A DNA stretch of 64,000 nt from Verminephrobacter eiseniae EF01-2 (GCF_000015565.1 NC_008786.1:1116001-1180000), one strand, 5' to 3'. Positions 1 through 9,596 are shown, counted from the first letter of the stretch. The notes: generated from the sequence alone by a model not told the origin. Made by a program: numbers and translations.

Positions 1-795
1 CACGCCACCGCCGGGCGCAGCGGCCGCCTGCACGACGGTGCCGCAAGGCTGCGTCAGGTCGGTGGCAGCAAACACTTCGGCGCCGACGGCGATATCGGCC
101 TCGGCATGCGCGATATAGGCGCGGCGCTTGAGCGTGCCGCGGAACTGGCTGCGCGCCACCACCTCTTGCCCGGGGTAGCAGCCCTTCTTGAAGCTCACGC
201 CGCCCACGGACTCGTAATTGAGCATCTGCGGCACGAAGACCTGGGCCACGGGGCTGCTCAGCGTGGCCACGCCGCTCGCCACCTCGCTCCACAGCCACAG
301 CGCGGTGGCGAGCGCGGGGCCTGCCGGTGGCGGGTCGCCGGCCGGCGCCACCCACAGCGCGCGGGGCTGGTTTGCCGCGGGGTACAGGTGCACCAGGCTG
401 GCGGCGCCGATGTCGGCCTTGCTCCAGGCGGGCTGCGCGCCGCCGGCAACGGCCGCCAGTGTGTCGCCCGCCAGGCCGTAGAGGGCAAAGTCGGCGCTGG
501 CGTCGGTCAGCCGGGCCTTGGCGCGCAGCACGAACATGGACAGGCGCGCCAGCGTGGCCGGGAGCAGATCGCGGCTGCACAGCAGCAGCCATTCGTCGGG
601 GCGCCGCAAGCCGATGAAGCTCGCCTGCATGCGCCCTTTGGCCGACAGGAAGGCGGCCAGGCGCGCTTGCCGCATGTCGAGCGAGGAGAAATCCTGGGTC
701 AGCTGGCTGTGCAAAAACGCGCCGGCATCTTCGCCCGCCACGCGGATCACGCCGAGATGGGACAGCGCAGCGATGCCGTTCAAGAGGTCCGTCAT
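1..795 (-). CDS. ygfZ: YgfZ/GcvT-like folate-binding protein, 3' end outside window
   Basis: The frame reads on the minus strand from an ATG at 795 to the window edge without a stop (265 codons), so the C-terminus is missing. It begins MTDLLNGIAALSHLGVIRV and carries the family signature KGCYPGQE at about 167-190, whose Cys is the hallmark of YgfZ proteins that use tetrahydrofolate to help make or repair certain Fe-S enzymes. The N-terminal segment FLHSQLTQDF also fits the aminomethyltransferase-like fold. It is divergent from mltG with 46 bp between starts, the usual betaproteobacterial arrangement. Plain glycine-cleavage GcvT is unlikely because that protein lacks the KGCYxGQE motif. Confidence 0.9.
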   Translation of the reverse strand, partial: MTDLLNGIAALSHLGVIRVAGEDAGAFLHSQLTQDFSSLDMRQARLAAFLSAKGRMQASFIGLRRPDEWLLLCSRDLLPATLARLSMFVLRAKARLTDASADFALYGLAGDTLAAVAGGAQPAWSKADIGAASLVHLYPAANQPRALWVAPAGDPPPAGPALATALWLWSEVASGVATLSSPVAQVFVPQMLNYESVGGVSFKKGCYPGQEVVARSQFRGTLKRRAYIAHAEADIAVGAEVFAATDLTQPCGTVVQAAAAPGGGV

Positions 796-841
796 CGCTC
801 AATTATGATGCCCGCTCCGATTCAGACAGGCGGCTAGGGTT

Positions 842-1825
842 GTGCGGCGTTTACTGGCTTTGATGTGCTTCGTATTGCTGGCCTCGGGGGGCCTGGCTTA
901 CTGGTGGCTGCACCAACCGCTGTGGACGGGCGCCCAGGCGCTGGAGTTGGCCATCGAGCCTGGCGCCACGGCGCGCGCCGTGGCCCGCGCCGTGGCGGCG
1001 GCCGGCGCGCGCACCGATGCGCGCCTGCTGTACGCCTGGTTTCGTTTCTCGGGCCAGGGCCGGGCGATCAAGGCCGGCAATTATGAGATTGCCCCCGGCA
1101 CGACGCCCATTGCCTTGCTGCAGAAATTGGTCCGGGGCGAAGAAGCCCTGCGCACGCTGACGCTGGTCGAGGGCTGGAACTGGCGCCAACTGCGCCAGGC
1201 GCTGGCCCGGCAGGAGCAGCTCAGGCCGGACAGCGCCGCGCTCGACGACCAGGCGCTGATGGCGCAGATCGGTCGCCCGGGGGTGGCCCCCGAGGGGCGG
1301 TTCTTCCCGGACACCTACACCTACGCCAAAGGCTCCAGCGACCTGGCTTTGCTGCGCCGCGCGCTGCACGCGATGGACCGGCAGTTGCAGGCCGCCTGGG
1401 CCATGCGCGCCGCAGACACGCCGCTGCAATCGGCCGAGCAGGCGCTGATTTTGGCCAGCATCGTCGAAAAGGAAACCGGCCGCGCCAGCGACCGCAGCCA
1501 GATTGCCGGCGTTTTTGCCAACCGCCTGCGCGCCGGCATGCTGCTGCAAACCGACCCCACGGTGATCTACGGCCTGGGCGAAAAGTTCGACGGCAACCTG
1601 CGCCGCCGCGATCTGCAAGCCGACACGCCCTGGAACACCTACACCCGCGCCGGTCTGCCGCCCACGCCGATTGCGATGCCCGGCAAGGCCGCGCTGCTGG
1701 CCGCCGTGCGCCCCGAGGCCACGCGCGCGCTGTACTTTGTCGCCAAGGGCGATGGCGGCAGCCATTTCAGCGCCTCGCTGCAAGAGCACAACCGCGCCGT
1801 CAACCGCTATCAGCGCGGGCCGTAG
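842..1825 (+). CDS. mltG: Endolytic peptidoglycan transglycosylase MltG (YceG family)
   Basis: This is a 327-aa inner-membrane enzyme that cuts nascent glycan strands and is thought to act as a terminase of glycan polymerisation. A GTG start at 842 gives a short cytoplasmic tip followed by one membrane anchor (LLALMCFVLLASGGLAYWWL). The C-terminal YceG domain contains ILASIVEKETG, including the conserved catalytic Glu, then QIAGVFANRL and LQTDPTVIYGLG. The length matches the family. It is the first gene of a co-directional set (mltG-tmk-holB-PilZ-tatD-ank), with an 88-bp gap before tmk. Confidence 0.95.
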   Translation: MRRLLALMCFVLLASGGLAYWWLHQPLWTGAQALELAIEPGATARAVARAVAAAGARTDARLLYAWFRFSGQGRAIKAGNYEIAPGTTPIALLQKLVRGEEALRTLTLVEGWNWRQLRQALARQEQLRPDSAALDDQALMAQIGRPGVAPEGRFFPDTYTYAKGSSDLALLRRALHAMDRQLQAAWAMRAADTPLQSAEQALILASIVEKETGRASDRSQIAGVFANRLRAGMLLQTDPTVIYGLGEKFDGNLRRRDLQADTPWNTYTRAGLPPTPIAMPGKAALLAAVRPEATRALYFVAKGDGGSHFSASLQEHNRAVNRYQRGP

Positions 1826-1913
1826 CAATGCCGATCCCACAGGGTCGAAAATGCCCGCCGATGGCCACCACTGATGGCCGCAGATTCAACCCGAGATCAA
1901 CCCGAGATTTCCG

Positions 1914-2594
1914 ATGTCACGACCCGGCCTGTTCATCAGCTTCGAAGGCATAGACGGCGCCGGCAAGTCCTCGCATGTCGAGGGCCTGGCGGCTGCTTTT
2001 CGCGCCCAGGGCCGCAGGGTCACCGTCAGCCGCGAGCCGGGCGGCACCCCGCTGGCGGAAAAGCTGCGCGCGCTGCTGCTGGCCGAGCGCATGGACGCGC
2101 TCACCGAATCGCTGCTGATCTTCGCCGCCCGCCGCGACCACCTGCGCCAGGTCATCGAACCCGCGCTGGCGCGCGGCGACGTGGTGCTGTGCGACCGGTT
2201 TACCGACTCGACCTTTGCCTACCAGGGTGCCGGACGCGGGTTCGACCACGAAACGCTATCCATACTCGAGCGCATGACGAATACGGCAGCAGCGCACAAG
2301 GATGGTTTGCTGCCTGAGCCTGAACTGACGCTGTGGTTCGACCTGGCGCCCGAACTGGCCGCCGAGCGCATGGCTGGCGCCGCGCACCGGCCCGACCGCT
2401 TCGAGGCCCAGCCCGTGGAGTTCTTCCGCCGCGTGGCCCGGGGCTACGCCGACCGCGCCGCCGCAGCCCCCCGGCGCATCGTGCGCATCGATGCCGCGCA
2501 GGAGTGCCACCGGGTGCGGCAGCAACTGCGCGACGCGCTGGTGTGCAAAGGCTGGCTGGCGCCCATGGTGACCCCCCAAGGAGGGGCGCAATGA
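1914..2594 (+). CDS. tmk: Thymidylate kinase (dTMP kinase)
   Basis: The 226-aa cytosolic enzyme phosphorylates dTMP to dTDP in the dTTP pathway. The P-loop [11 protein letters not shown] lies at residues 10-20, and the DR(F/Y) substrate motif appears as [16 protein letters not shown]. The length is slightly above the usual 205-215 because of a short C-terminal extension. The ATG at 1914 follows a weak ribosome site. The stop overlaps the holB start by 4 nt (ATGA), which suggests translational coupling with the clamp-loader gene, a very common arrangement. Confidence 0.96.
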   Translation: MSRPGLFISFEGIDGAGKSSHVEGLAAAFRAQGRRVTVSREPGGTPLAEKLRALLLAERMDALTESLLIFAARRDHLRQVIEPALARGDVVLCDRFTDSTFAYQGAGRGFDHETLSILERMTNTAAAHKDGLLPEPELTLWFDLAPELAAERMAGAAHRPDRFEAQPVEFFRRVARGYADRAAAAPRRIVRIDAAQECHRVRQQLRDALVCKGWLAPMVTPQGGAQ

Positions 2595-3646
2595 GTGCCG
2601 CCGGCGCCACGGCCCTGGCGCCCTGGATTGCCGCGCAGCGCAGCCGCTTGCTGGCCCAGCGCGGCCATGCCTGGCTGCTGCACGGGCCTTCGGGCCTGGG
2701 GCAGTACGCGCTGGGCATGGAACTGGTGCGCGCCTGGTTATGCGATGCGCCGATCGCGCCGGGTGACGTGCCGATCGCGCCGGGCAATGCACCCGCCGCG
2801 CAGGGCGCCGCCTGCGGCCAATGCGGCAGTTGCCATGCCATCGATGTGCGCACCCATGCCGACCTGTGCGTGCTGATGCCCGAAGTGCAGATGATGGCGC
2901 TGGGCTGGCCGCTGTCGGAAAAAGCCCAGGCCGAGATCGACGACAAAAAGCGCAAGCCCAGCCGGGAGATTCGTGTCGAGGCCATGCGCGACGCGCTGGA
3001 GTTTGCCCAGCGCACCGCCGGCCGTGGGCGGGGCAAGGCGGTGCTGGTGTACCCGGCCGAACAGATGAACCAGATCACGGCCAACGCGCTGCTCAAGACG
3101 CTGGAGGAGCCCCCCGGACAGATCCGCTTCGTGCTGGCCAGCGAGGCCGCACACCTGCTGCTGCCCACCATCCGCAGCCGCTGCCTGGGCCACGCCATGG
3201 TCTGGCCGGCGCCCGTTCAGATGCAGGCTTGGCTACAGGCGCAGGGCTTGGCGCCAGAGGCGGCCGCGTCGTTCCTGCGCGCCGCAGGCGGTCGGCCCGA
3301 TGATGCGCTGGCGCTGGCGCAGTCCGGCCGCAGCCCCCAGGCCTGGGCCAGCCTGCCGCAGGCCATGGCGCGCGGGGAGGTGGCAGCGCTGGGCGACTGG
3401 ACGCCGGCCCAGGCAATCACTGCATTGCAAAAGCTCTGCCATGACCTGCTGGCAGCCAGTGTGGGCGCAGCGCCACGCTACTTTGCGCCGGCAGACCTGC
3501 CCCGGGTGCCGCCGCTGGCGGCTTTGACCCGCTGGTCGCGTGCGCTGGCCAAGGCCGCGCGCACCGCAGACCACCCGTTCAATGCCGGATTGATGCTGGA
3601 GGCGCTTGTCGCTCAGGCGCGAAACACCCTACACTCCAAGCATTGA
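2591..3646 (+). CDS. holB: DNA polymerase III delta-prime subunit
   Basis: The 351-aa protein is a clamp-loader subunit that helps place the beta sliding clamp on DNA. The start at 2591 overlaps tmk. The nucleotide-binding loop is the non-hydrolysing form [11 protein letters not shown], with Gln where an ATPase has Lys, as expected for delta-prime. Zinc ligands are Cys51 and the cluster CGQCGSCH (Cys75, 78, 81). The loop between Cys51 and Cys75 is about 15 residues longer than in E. coli (9 there, from memory) and consists of a 7-residue repeat ([21 protein letters not shown]). The conserved [10 protein letters not shown] and TIRSRC motifs are present. Confidence 0.94.
   Translation: MSAAGATALAPWIAAQRSRLLAQRGHAWLLHGPSGLGQYALGMELVRAWLCDAPIAPGDVPIAPGNAPAAQGAACGQCGSCHAIDVRTHADLCVLMPEVQMMALGWPLSEKAQAEIDDKKRKPSREIRVEAMRDALEFAQRTAGRGRGKAVLVYPAEQMNQITANALLKTLEEPPGQIRFVLASEAAHLLLPTIRSRCLGHAMVWPAPVQMQAWLQAQGLAPEAAASFLRAAGGRPDDALALAQSGRSPQAWASLPQAMARGEVAALGDWTPAQAITALQKLCHDLLAASVGAAPRYFAPADLPRVPPLAALTRWSRALAKAARTADHPFNAGLMLEALVAQARNTLHSKH
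2747..2809 (+). repeat. Three 21-nt in-frame tandem units in holB
   Basis: Three adjacent 21-nt units encode [14 protein letters not shown] and APAAQGA. The first two are almost identical at the DNA level and the third is diverged. They sit in the zinc-binding loop of HolB and lengthen it without changing the frame. Confidence 0.8.
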
Positions 3647-3662
3647 GCCGCCATCGACCCCC

Positions 3663-4031
3663 ATGAGCAATCCATCGACCACGCCGGCCGCGCCCCGCCC
3701 CAGCGTGATACAACTGGCCATCAAGGAAAAGCCGGCCTTGCATATGGCCTACATCCCCTTGTTTACCGATGGGGGCATCTTCGTGCCCACCCACAAGGAC
3801 TACAAACTCGGCGACGATGTCTATGTGCTGCTGACGCTGCCCGATGACACGCAGCGCTACCCGGTGGCCGGCCGCGTGGCCTGGGTGACCCCGGCCCGGG
3901 CTGCGGGCAACCGCACCCAGGGTGTGGGCATACAGTTTCCCAAGGACGACAAGTCGCGCCAGCTCAAGCTCAAGATCGAGACCCTGCTAGGCTCGGCGCT
4001 GGGGTCCGATCGCCCGACACAGACCATCTGA
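3663..4031 (+). CDS. PilZ domain protein
   Basis: The ATG at 3663 gives 122 aa. The body (GGIFVPTHKDYKLGDDVYV, then LPVAGRVAWVTP-like and QGVGIQF segments) is a single PilZ domain of the short type found beside holB in beta- and gammaproteobacteria, where relatives act in type IV pilus biogenesis. The canonical c-di-GMP RxxxR and (D/N)xSxxG motifs are not evident, so c-di-GMP binding should not be assumed. It lies 16 bp after holB in the same operon. Annotators often call it type IV pilus assembly protein PilZ. Confidence 0.85.
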   Translation: MSNPSTTPAAPRPSVIQLAIKEKPALHMAYIPLFTDGGIFVPTHKDYKLGDDVYVLLTLPDDTQRYPVAGRVAWVTPARAAGNRTQGVGIQFPKDDKSRQLKLKIETLLGSALGSDRPTQTI

Positions 4032-4112
4032 TACAGACCCGATCCCCCAGCCCGTCGCCGCTGCCCCGTGCCGACCCGCGCTGGCAGGTCGGCGCTGTCG
4101 TTTCGTCACCGC

Positions 4113-4910
4113 ATGTTCACTGATTCGCACTGCCATCTGGACTTTCCCGAACTGCGCGGCCAACTGCACGCGATCCGCCAGGCCATGGCGCAGGCACAGG
4201 TCGATCGGGCTTTGTGCATTTGCACGACCATCGAGGGATTCGACGGCGTGCACGCGCTGGCCATGGCCCACGACAACTTCTGGAGCACGGTGGGCGTGCA
4301 CCCCGATAACGAGGGCGTGACCGAGCCGAGCGTGCAAGACCTGCTCGAACGCGCCGCCCTGCCGCGCGTGCTGGCCATTGGCGAGACCGGCCTCGATTAC
4401 TACGGCATGCAAGAGCGCAAGGGCGGGCGCAGCATTGCCGACCTGCAGTGGCAGCGGGAGCGCTTTCGCACCCATATCCGTGCCGCCCGGGCCTGCGCAA
4501 AACCCTTGGTGATCCACACCCGCAGCGCCGCCGAGGACACGCTGGCCATTCTTCGGCAAGAGGGCGAAGACGGCGCCGGCAACCGGGCCGGCGGGGTGTT
4601 TCACTGCTTTACCGAATCGCTGCCGGTGGCGCGCGCGGTGCTCGATCTGGGCTACTACCTGTCGTTCTCCGGCATCGTGACCTTCAAGAACGCGCAGGAG
4701 TTGCGCGCCGTGCTGGCCTTCGTGCCGCTCGGCCGCATGCTGATCGAGACCGACAGCCCCTATCTGGCGCCCGTGCCCTACCGGGGAAAGACCAACAGCC
4801 CCGCGTACCTGCCCCATGTGGCGCGCCAGGTGGCGGACACCAAGGGCATCACGCTGCAAGCGGTGGCCGAGGCCACCAGCGGCAATTTCGACCGTTTGTT
4901 CAGGCCGTGA
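4113..4910 (+). CDS. TatD-family metal-dependent hydrolase (YcfH-like DNase)
   Basis: The start at ATG 4113 opens with MFTDSHCHLDFPEL, whose HxH pair binds metal in this amidohydrolase-fold family. An upstream in-frame extension to 4068 looks non-coding. The 265-aa product also has GETGLDYY, VIHTRSAAEDT, FHCFTES and ETDSPYLAP, the remaining metal and catalytic motifs. Family members are 3'-5' exonucleases or D-aminoacyl-tRNA deacylase-like enzymes. The position after holB and PilZ is the usual place for ycfH. The stop abuts the next gene. Confidence 0.93.
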   Translation: MFTDSHCHLDFPELRGQLHAIRQAMAQAQVDRALCICTTIEGFDGVHALAMAHDNFWSTVGVHPDNEGVTEPSVQDLLERAALPRVLAIGETGLDYYGMQERKGGRSIADLQWQRERFRTHIRAARACAKPLVIHTRSAAEDTLAILRQEGEDGAGNRAGGVFHCFTESLPVARAVLDLGYYLSFSGIVTFKNAQELRAVLAFVPLGRMLIETDSPYLAPVPYRGKTNSPAYLPHVARQVADTKGITLQAVAEATSGNFDRLFRP

Positions 4911-5594
4911 GTGACGGCGGCACCCATGCAGCGGCGTTCTGCGTTGACAGCCATGGCCCTGGGGCTGCTGGCCGCGCGCACCCGGGCGGACTCCTACGAG
5001 GACTTTTTTGCCGCCATCGCGCGCGATGACGATGCGGCCATCACGGCGCTGCTGCGCCGGGGTTTCGACCCGAACATGCGCGACCCCAAGGGGCAGGTGG
5101 GTCTGACGCTGGCGCTGCGCGCTGGCGCCAGCCGGGCCTTTGCGGCATTGCTGGCAGCGCCCCGGGTGGACGTGCAGGCGCGCAATGCCGAAGACGAAAG
5201 TCCGCTGATGATGGCCGCCATCAAAGGCCATGTGGCCGCCGTCAAAGCCCTGCTGGCGCGCTCTGCCGATGTGAACAAAACCGGCTGGGCGCCGCTGCAC
5301 TATGCGGCCTCGGCCGGCGCGCCCGAGCATCTGCTGATCATCGGGTTGCTGCTGGAAAACCATGCCTATATCGACGCCGCATCGCCCAACGGCAGCACCC
5401 CGTTGATGATGGCCGCGCAGTACGGCTCGACCGAGGCCGTGCAACTCTTGCTGCAAGAGGGGGCCGACCCCGCGCTCAAGAACCAGTTGGGCTTGAGCGC
5501 CATCGACTTCGCGTTGCGCGTGGGCCGCGTCGATGCGGCCGAAAAAATCGCTGCCGCGATACGGCAGCGCCAGCCCGACCGGGGCAAGTGGTGA
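4911..5594 (+). CDS. Ankyrin-repeat protein with N-terminal export signal
   Basis: The reading frame starts with GTG immediately after the tatD stop, or with ATG at 4926 giving [21 protein letters not shown]. That segment has a twin Arg and a hydrophobic stretch, so the protein is probably exported to the periplasm. Four to five ankyrin repeats follow (for example [20 protein letters not shown] and [20 protein letters not shown]). The size is about 222-227 aa. The partner is unknown. Its last codons are next to an 11-nt tandem repeat that also spans the end of the convergent msbA gene. Confidence 0.85.
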   Translation: MTAAPMQRRSALTAMALGLLAARTRADSYEDFFAAIARDDDAAITALLRRGFDPNMRDPKGQVGLTLALRAGASRAFAALLAAPRVDVQARNAEDESPLMMAAIKGHVAAVKALLARSADVNKTGWAPLHYAASAGAPEHLLIIGLLLENHAYIDAASPNGSTPLMMAAQYGSTEAVQLLLQEGADPALKNQLGLSAIDFALRVGRVDAAEKIAAAIRQRQPDRGKW

Positions 5595-5600
5595 GCCGGC

Positions 5601-5655
5601 CCGGCATCACCCCGGCATCACCCCGGCATCACCCCGGCATCACCCCGGCATCACC
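5601..5655. repeat. 11-nt tandem repeat (5 copies) across the msbA stop codon
   Basis: Five perfect copies of CCGGCATCACC run from 5601 to 5655 in the short space between the convergent ankyrin gene and msbA. The msbA stop codon (complement of 5629-5631) lies inside a unit, so copy number changes, being 11 nt each, would alter the last residues of MsbA. Confidence 0.9.
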
Positions 5656-7518
5656 CCGGGCCAGGCCATTGCCGCCAGCGGGCCGGGCCTGCAGGCGCGC
5701 ATACAGGCCGCCGCGCGCCATCAATTCGCTGTGCGTGCCTTGCTCGGCGATGCGCCCGCGCTCCATCACCACCACCCGATCCGCATGTTCTATGGTCGAC
5801 AGCCGGTGCGCAATGACCAGCGTGGTGCGTCCCTGCATCAGGCGCTGCAGGGCCTGCTGCACCAGCCGTTCGGACTCGGTATCGAGCGCCGAAGTCGCTT
5901 CGTCCAGAATCAGGATCGGCGCATCCTTGTAGAGCGCGCGCGCAATCGCCAGCCGCTGGCGCTGCCCGCCCGATAGCTGCGCGGCGTTGTGCCCGGCCAC
6001 CGTGTGAATCCCCTGCGGGAGCGCGGCCACATGCTCGGTCAGATGGGCCGCAGCCAGGCACTCGTGCACGCGCTTTTCGTCGACGGCCCGGCCCAGCGCC
6101 ACATTGCAGGCAATGCTGTCGTTGAGCAGCACCACATCCTGGCTGACCATCGCAAATTGCGCCCGCAGCGCACCCAGATCCCAGTCGGGCAAAGCCTGTC
6201 CGTCCAGCAGAATCCGGCCCGATGTCGGCAGCACGAAGCGCGGCAACAGGTTCACCAAGGTGGTCTTGCCGGCGCCAGAGGGGCCGACCAGGGCGACGAT
6301 TTCACCGGGCTGCACGCGCAAACTCACGCGCTCCAGGGCCGGCGCACGCTCCGGGCCAAAGCTCACGCTCACGCTGTCGAGCGTGAGCGCGCCCTGGGGG
6401 GGTGGCTTTGGCGGCTTTGGCGGGTCTGACGGCTGCGCCTGCCCTGCCGGCTGCGTGCGTTGTGTGCGTTGCGCCCGATACGGCCCGCCGGTTTCGGCGC
6501 CGGTCTCCTCCAGCAGGCCCAGGCCGCGCTCGAGCGCGGCCACGCCGCGCGTCACCGGGCTGGCCACATCGGCCAGGCGCCGGATCGGCGCGATCAGCAT
6601 CAGCATCGCCGTGATGAACGAGACGAAGCCGCCCACGGTGACATCGCCGGCATCGCCGGCGCTGTGGCTTTGCCACAGGGCGATGCAGATCACCACCGAC
6701 AGCGCGGCCGCTGCCAGCAACTGCGTCAGCGGCGTCATCGCGGCCGAGGCAATCGTCGCCTTGATCGCCAAGCGCCGCAGGCCCTGGCTCAGGCCGGCAA
6801 AGCGCCGGGCCTGGCCGGCCTGCGCACCGTGCAGACGGACGATGCGGTGCGCCAGCACGTTTTCTTCCACCACATAGGCCAACTCGTCCGTGGCCTGCTG
6901 GCTGCTCTTGGTCAACCGGTACAGCCGCCGCGACAGCGTCTTCATGATCCATGCCACCCCCGGAACCACCACCGCGACGATCAGCGTGAGCTGCCAGTTC
7001 AGATACAGCAAATAGGCCAGCAGTGCAAGCAAGGTAAAGCCATCGCGCGACAGCCCCAGCAGCGCCTGCACCAGCAGCGTGGCGCCGGTCTGCACTTCGT
7101 AGACCACGGTGTTGGCCAGGGCACTGGCGGACTGGCGCGCAAACAAGCCCATTTCGGCGGCCAGCACCCGGTCGAACAGGGCCTGGCGCAGGGTCAGCAT
7201 GCCGTCATTGGCAATCCGCGCCAGCGCATACTGGCCCACGAACTGGGCCAAGCCCCGGACCAGGAACACCCCCAAAATGGCCAGCGGCACCAGCCACAGC
7301 GGCAAGCGGCCCTGGATGAAGCCCTCGTCGAGCAAGGGCTGCAGCAGGGCCGGAATCAACGGCTCCGTGAGCGCGCCCACCAGCGTTGCGGCGATGGCCA
7401 GCCCCCAGGCCAGCCGCTGCCGGCCAAAGTAAACCGACAACCGCATCAGACGCGCCGTCAAGCGACGAGGCAAAAGCGGGGTGTCGGCAGGCGTGGCGCC
7501 CGTATCTGTGGCTGGCAT
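5629..7518 (-). CDS. msbA: Lipid A/lipid flippase ABC transporter MsbA
   Basis: The 629-aa half-transporter flips lipid A core across the inner membrane. The chosen start at 7518 (MPATDTGATPADTP) avoids a 52-residue upstream extension without family character. The N-terminal six-helix exporter domain is followed by an ATPase with Walker A GPSGAGKTTL, signature LSGGQRQRLAIARAL and Walker B ILILDEATSALD. The linker between domains contains a low-complexity Arg/Thr/Gln/Pro stretch (RTQRTQPAGQAQPSDPPKPP) that is not typical of MsbA. The C-terminus (GDAGVMPG) is encoded by the 11-nt repeat. It is divergent from tolB with a 149-bp space. Confidence 0.93.
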   Translation of the reverse strand: MPATDTGATPADTPLLPRRLTARLMRLSVYFGRQRLAWGLAIAATLVGALTEPLIPALLQPLLDEGFIQGRLPLWLVPLAILGVFLVRGLAQFVGQYALARIANDGMLTLRQALFDRVLAAEMGLFARQSASALANTVVYEVQTGATLLVQALLGLSRDGFTLLALLAYLLYLNWQLTLIVAVVVPGVAWIMKTLSRRLYRLTKSSQQATDELAYVVEENVLAHRIVRLHGAQAGQARRFAGLSQGLRRLAIKATIASAAMTPLTQLLAAAALSVVICIALWQSHSAGDAGDVTVGGFVSFITAMLMLIAPIRRLADVASPVTRGVAALERGLGLLEETGAETGGPYRAQRTQRTQPAGQAQPSDPPKPPKPPPQGALTLDSVSVSFGPERAPALERVSLRVQPGEIVALVGPSGAGKTTLVNLLPRFVLPTSGRILLDGQALPDWDLGALRAQFAMVSQDVVLLNDSIACNVALGRAVDEKRVHECLAAAHLTEHVAALPQGIHTVAGHNAAQLSGGQRQRLAIARALYKDAPILILDEATSALDTESERLVQQALQRLMQGRTTLVIAHRLSTIEHADRVVVMERGRIAEQGTHSELMARGGLYARLQARPAGGNGLARGDAGVMPG

Positions 7519-7667
7519 CGGCCCGGATTCTACGGTGGCGGGTGCCGGGCATGCCCCCGGTGGATTTCGCTGAAAGCGGCCCGCAATCACACAGCTTGTC
7601 ACAGATGGGCTGGCCACTGTGTGTAACATGCGAGGTTGCTCCTTTGCCTTTGTTCGGCCACCGCTGG

Positions 7668-9002
7668 ATGTCAATGACCACAGATCGCGTCTTCCAACGC
7701 TCCCCCTTCCCTGCGGCGCCCCCCTCGCGCCGCCAAATGCTGGCAGCGCTGATCGCCACCCCCGTGCTGCCGGCCCTGGCGCAGTTTCGTGTCGAAGTGA
7801 CGGGCGTGGGCCTGACCCAGTTGCCGATAGCCCTGGCCCCGTTCAGGGGGCAGGCGCAGGCCCCGCAAAAAATGGCGGCCATCGTCCAGGCCGATCTGGA
7901 GCGCAGCGGCCAGTTTCGTGCCGTCGACGCCGATGGCGCGGCGCTGGACGAAACCACGCGCCCCGATCTGGCGCTGTGGCGCAAAAAAAATGCCGATTCG
8001 CTGCTCGCCGGCAGCGTCGCGCTGTCGTCCAACGGGCGCTTCGATGTGCGCTTTCGCCTGTGGGATGTGGTCAAGGGGCAGGACTTGGGAGGGCAGAGCT
8101 TCCTGGTCACGCCAGGGGACCTGCGTCTGGTGGCGCACCGCATCGCCGACTTCATCCATGAAAAACTCACCGGCGAACGCGGCGTTTTCTCCACGCGCAT
8201 CGCATATGTGACCCGGACCACGAACCGGACCGGCGCGCGCTACAGCCTGTGGGTGGCCGACGCCGACGGCGAGAACGCGCAATCGGCGCTGTCCAGCCCC
8301 GAATCGATCATCTCCCCGGCCTGGTCGCCCCTTGGCGACCAACTGGCCTACGTGTCTTTCGAGTCGCGCAAACCCGTGGTGTACGTGCACGACGTGGCAT
8401 CGGGTCGGCGGCGTCTGATCGCCAACTTTCGCGGCTCCAACAGCGCGCCCGCCTGGGCTCCCGATGGGCGCACCCTGGCGGTCACCTTGAGCCGCGATGG
8501 CGGCTCGCAGTTGTACACCATAGACGCCAACGGCGGCGAGCCGCGCCGCCTGATGCAAAGCGCCGGCATCGACACCGAGCCGGCATTTTCCGGCGATGGC
8601 CGCAGCATCTATTTCGTCAGCGACCGTGGCGGCGCGCCGCAGATCTACAAGGTGGGCGTCTCGGGCGGCGATGCAGAGCGCGTGACCTTCACCGGCAACT
8701 ACAACATCTCGCCCAGCGTCAGCCCCGATGGCCGCTGGCTGGCCTACATCTCGCGCGCGGGCGGGGCCTTCAAGCTGCAGGTGATGGACCTGGTTTCCGG
8801 CTCAGTCAATGCCATCACCGATACTACGGCAGACGAGAATCCCAGCTTTGCCCCGAACAGCAGGCTCATCGTGTATGCCACCGAACAGCAGGGCCGCGAG
8901 GCCCTGATGACCACCACGCTCGACGGCAAAATCAAAGCCCGTCTGGCAGGGCAGGCCGGCGACATTCGCGAACCGGACTGGGGTCCGTTCCAAAAACCAT
9001 GA
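7668..9002 (+). CDS. tolB: Tol-Pal system periplasmic protein TolB
   Basis: TolB is the periplasmic beta-propeller that links the TolQRA motor to Pal during outer-membrane constriction. Tandem ATGs at 7668 and 7674 precede a signal peptide with Arg-Arg and a hydrophobic core (RRQMLAALIATPVLPALAQ); mature sequence would begin FRVEVTGVGLTQLPIAL. The N-terminal domain is followed by WD40-like PD40 repeats such as SPAWSPLGDQLAYVSF, APAWAPDGRTLAVTLS and NPSFAPNSRLIVYATE. The length of 444 aa fits. It is followed 45 bp later by pal. tolQRA are not in this window. Confidence 0.95.
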   Translation: MSMTTDRVFQRSPFPAAPPSRRQMLAALIATPVLPALAQFRVEVTGVGLTQLPIALAPFRGQAQAPQKMAAIVQADLERSGQFRAVDADGAALDETTRPDLALWRKKNADSLLAGSVALSSNGRFDVRFRLWDVVKGQDLGGQSFLVTPGDLRLVAHRIADFIHEKLTGERGVFSTRIAYVTRTTNRTGARYSLWVADADGENAQSALSSPESIISPAWSPLGDQLAYVSFESRKPVVYVHDVASGRRRLIANFRGSNSAPAWAPDGRTLAVTLSRDGGSQLYTIDANGGEPRRLMQSAGIDTEPAFSGDGRSIYFVSDRGGAPQIYKVGVSGGDAERVTFTGNYNISPSVSPDGRWLAYISRAGGAFKLQVMDLVSGSVNAITDTTADENPSFAPNSRLIVYATEQQGREALMTTTLDGKIKARLAGQAGDIREPDWGPFQKP

Positions 9003-9047
9003 GTTTTCAGACAGCCATCGCAACCCACGCCTTCAGGAGAAATTTGG

Positions 9048-9596
9048 ATGATCAAACGCATAAGCCTTGCCCTGACCATTGCCGCCTTGGTGGCCGGTTG
9101 TAGCTCTGGCGTAAAACTCGACGAAGTACCCATCGAAGACAAAACCGCAAGCACGCTCAGCGGTGAAGCCAACGCCGGCGGCAACACCGGCAACGCCGCC
9201 CAGGGCAGTGGCGGCGTTGCCGGCGTCGACTTGACGCAACCGGCGCGGGATACCGCAGGCCCCGTGGGCATCGCCCGCATCGTCTACTTCGACTACGACA
9301 GCTACGTCATCAAACCCGAGTTCCAGACGCTGATCGAAGCCCACTCCCGTTTCATCAAAACCGACACCAAGCGCAAACTGATGCTCGAAGGGCACACCGA
9401 CGAGCGTGGCGGCCGTGAATACAACCTGTCCCTGGGACAAAAGCGGGCCGAAGCCGTGCGCCGCGCACTGGGCCTGCTGGGCGTGCCGGACAGCCAGATG
9501 GAAGCCGTGAGCTTCGGCAAGGAAAAACTGGCAGTGCAAGGCCACACCGAAGAGGCGCACGCGCAAAACCGCCGAGTCGAAATGACCTACCGATGA
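9048..9596 (+). CDS. pal: Peptidoglycan-associated outer-membrane lipoprotein Pal
   Basis: The 182-aa lipoprotein has a lipobox LVAGC with Cys18 as lipidation site, a Gly/Asn-rich linker, and an OmpA-type domain that binds meso-diaminopimelate in peptidoglycan (YFDYDSYVIKPE, LMLEGHTDERGGREYNLSLG, QNRRVEMTY). A strong AGGAG ribosome site precedes the ATG. It overlaps cpoB by 4 nt (ATGA) and is certainly co-translated with it. Confidence 0.97.
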   Translation: MIKRISLALTIAALVAGCSSGVKLDEVPIEDKTASTLSGEANAGGNTGNAAQGSGGVAGVDLTQPARDTAGPVGIARIVYFDYDSYVIKPEFQTLIEAHSRFIKTDTKRKLMLEGHTDERGGREYNLSLGQKRAEAVRRALGLLGVPDSQMEAVSFGKEKLAVQGHTEEAHAQNRRVEMTYR

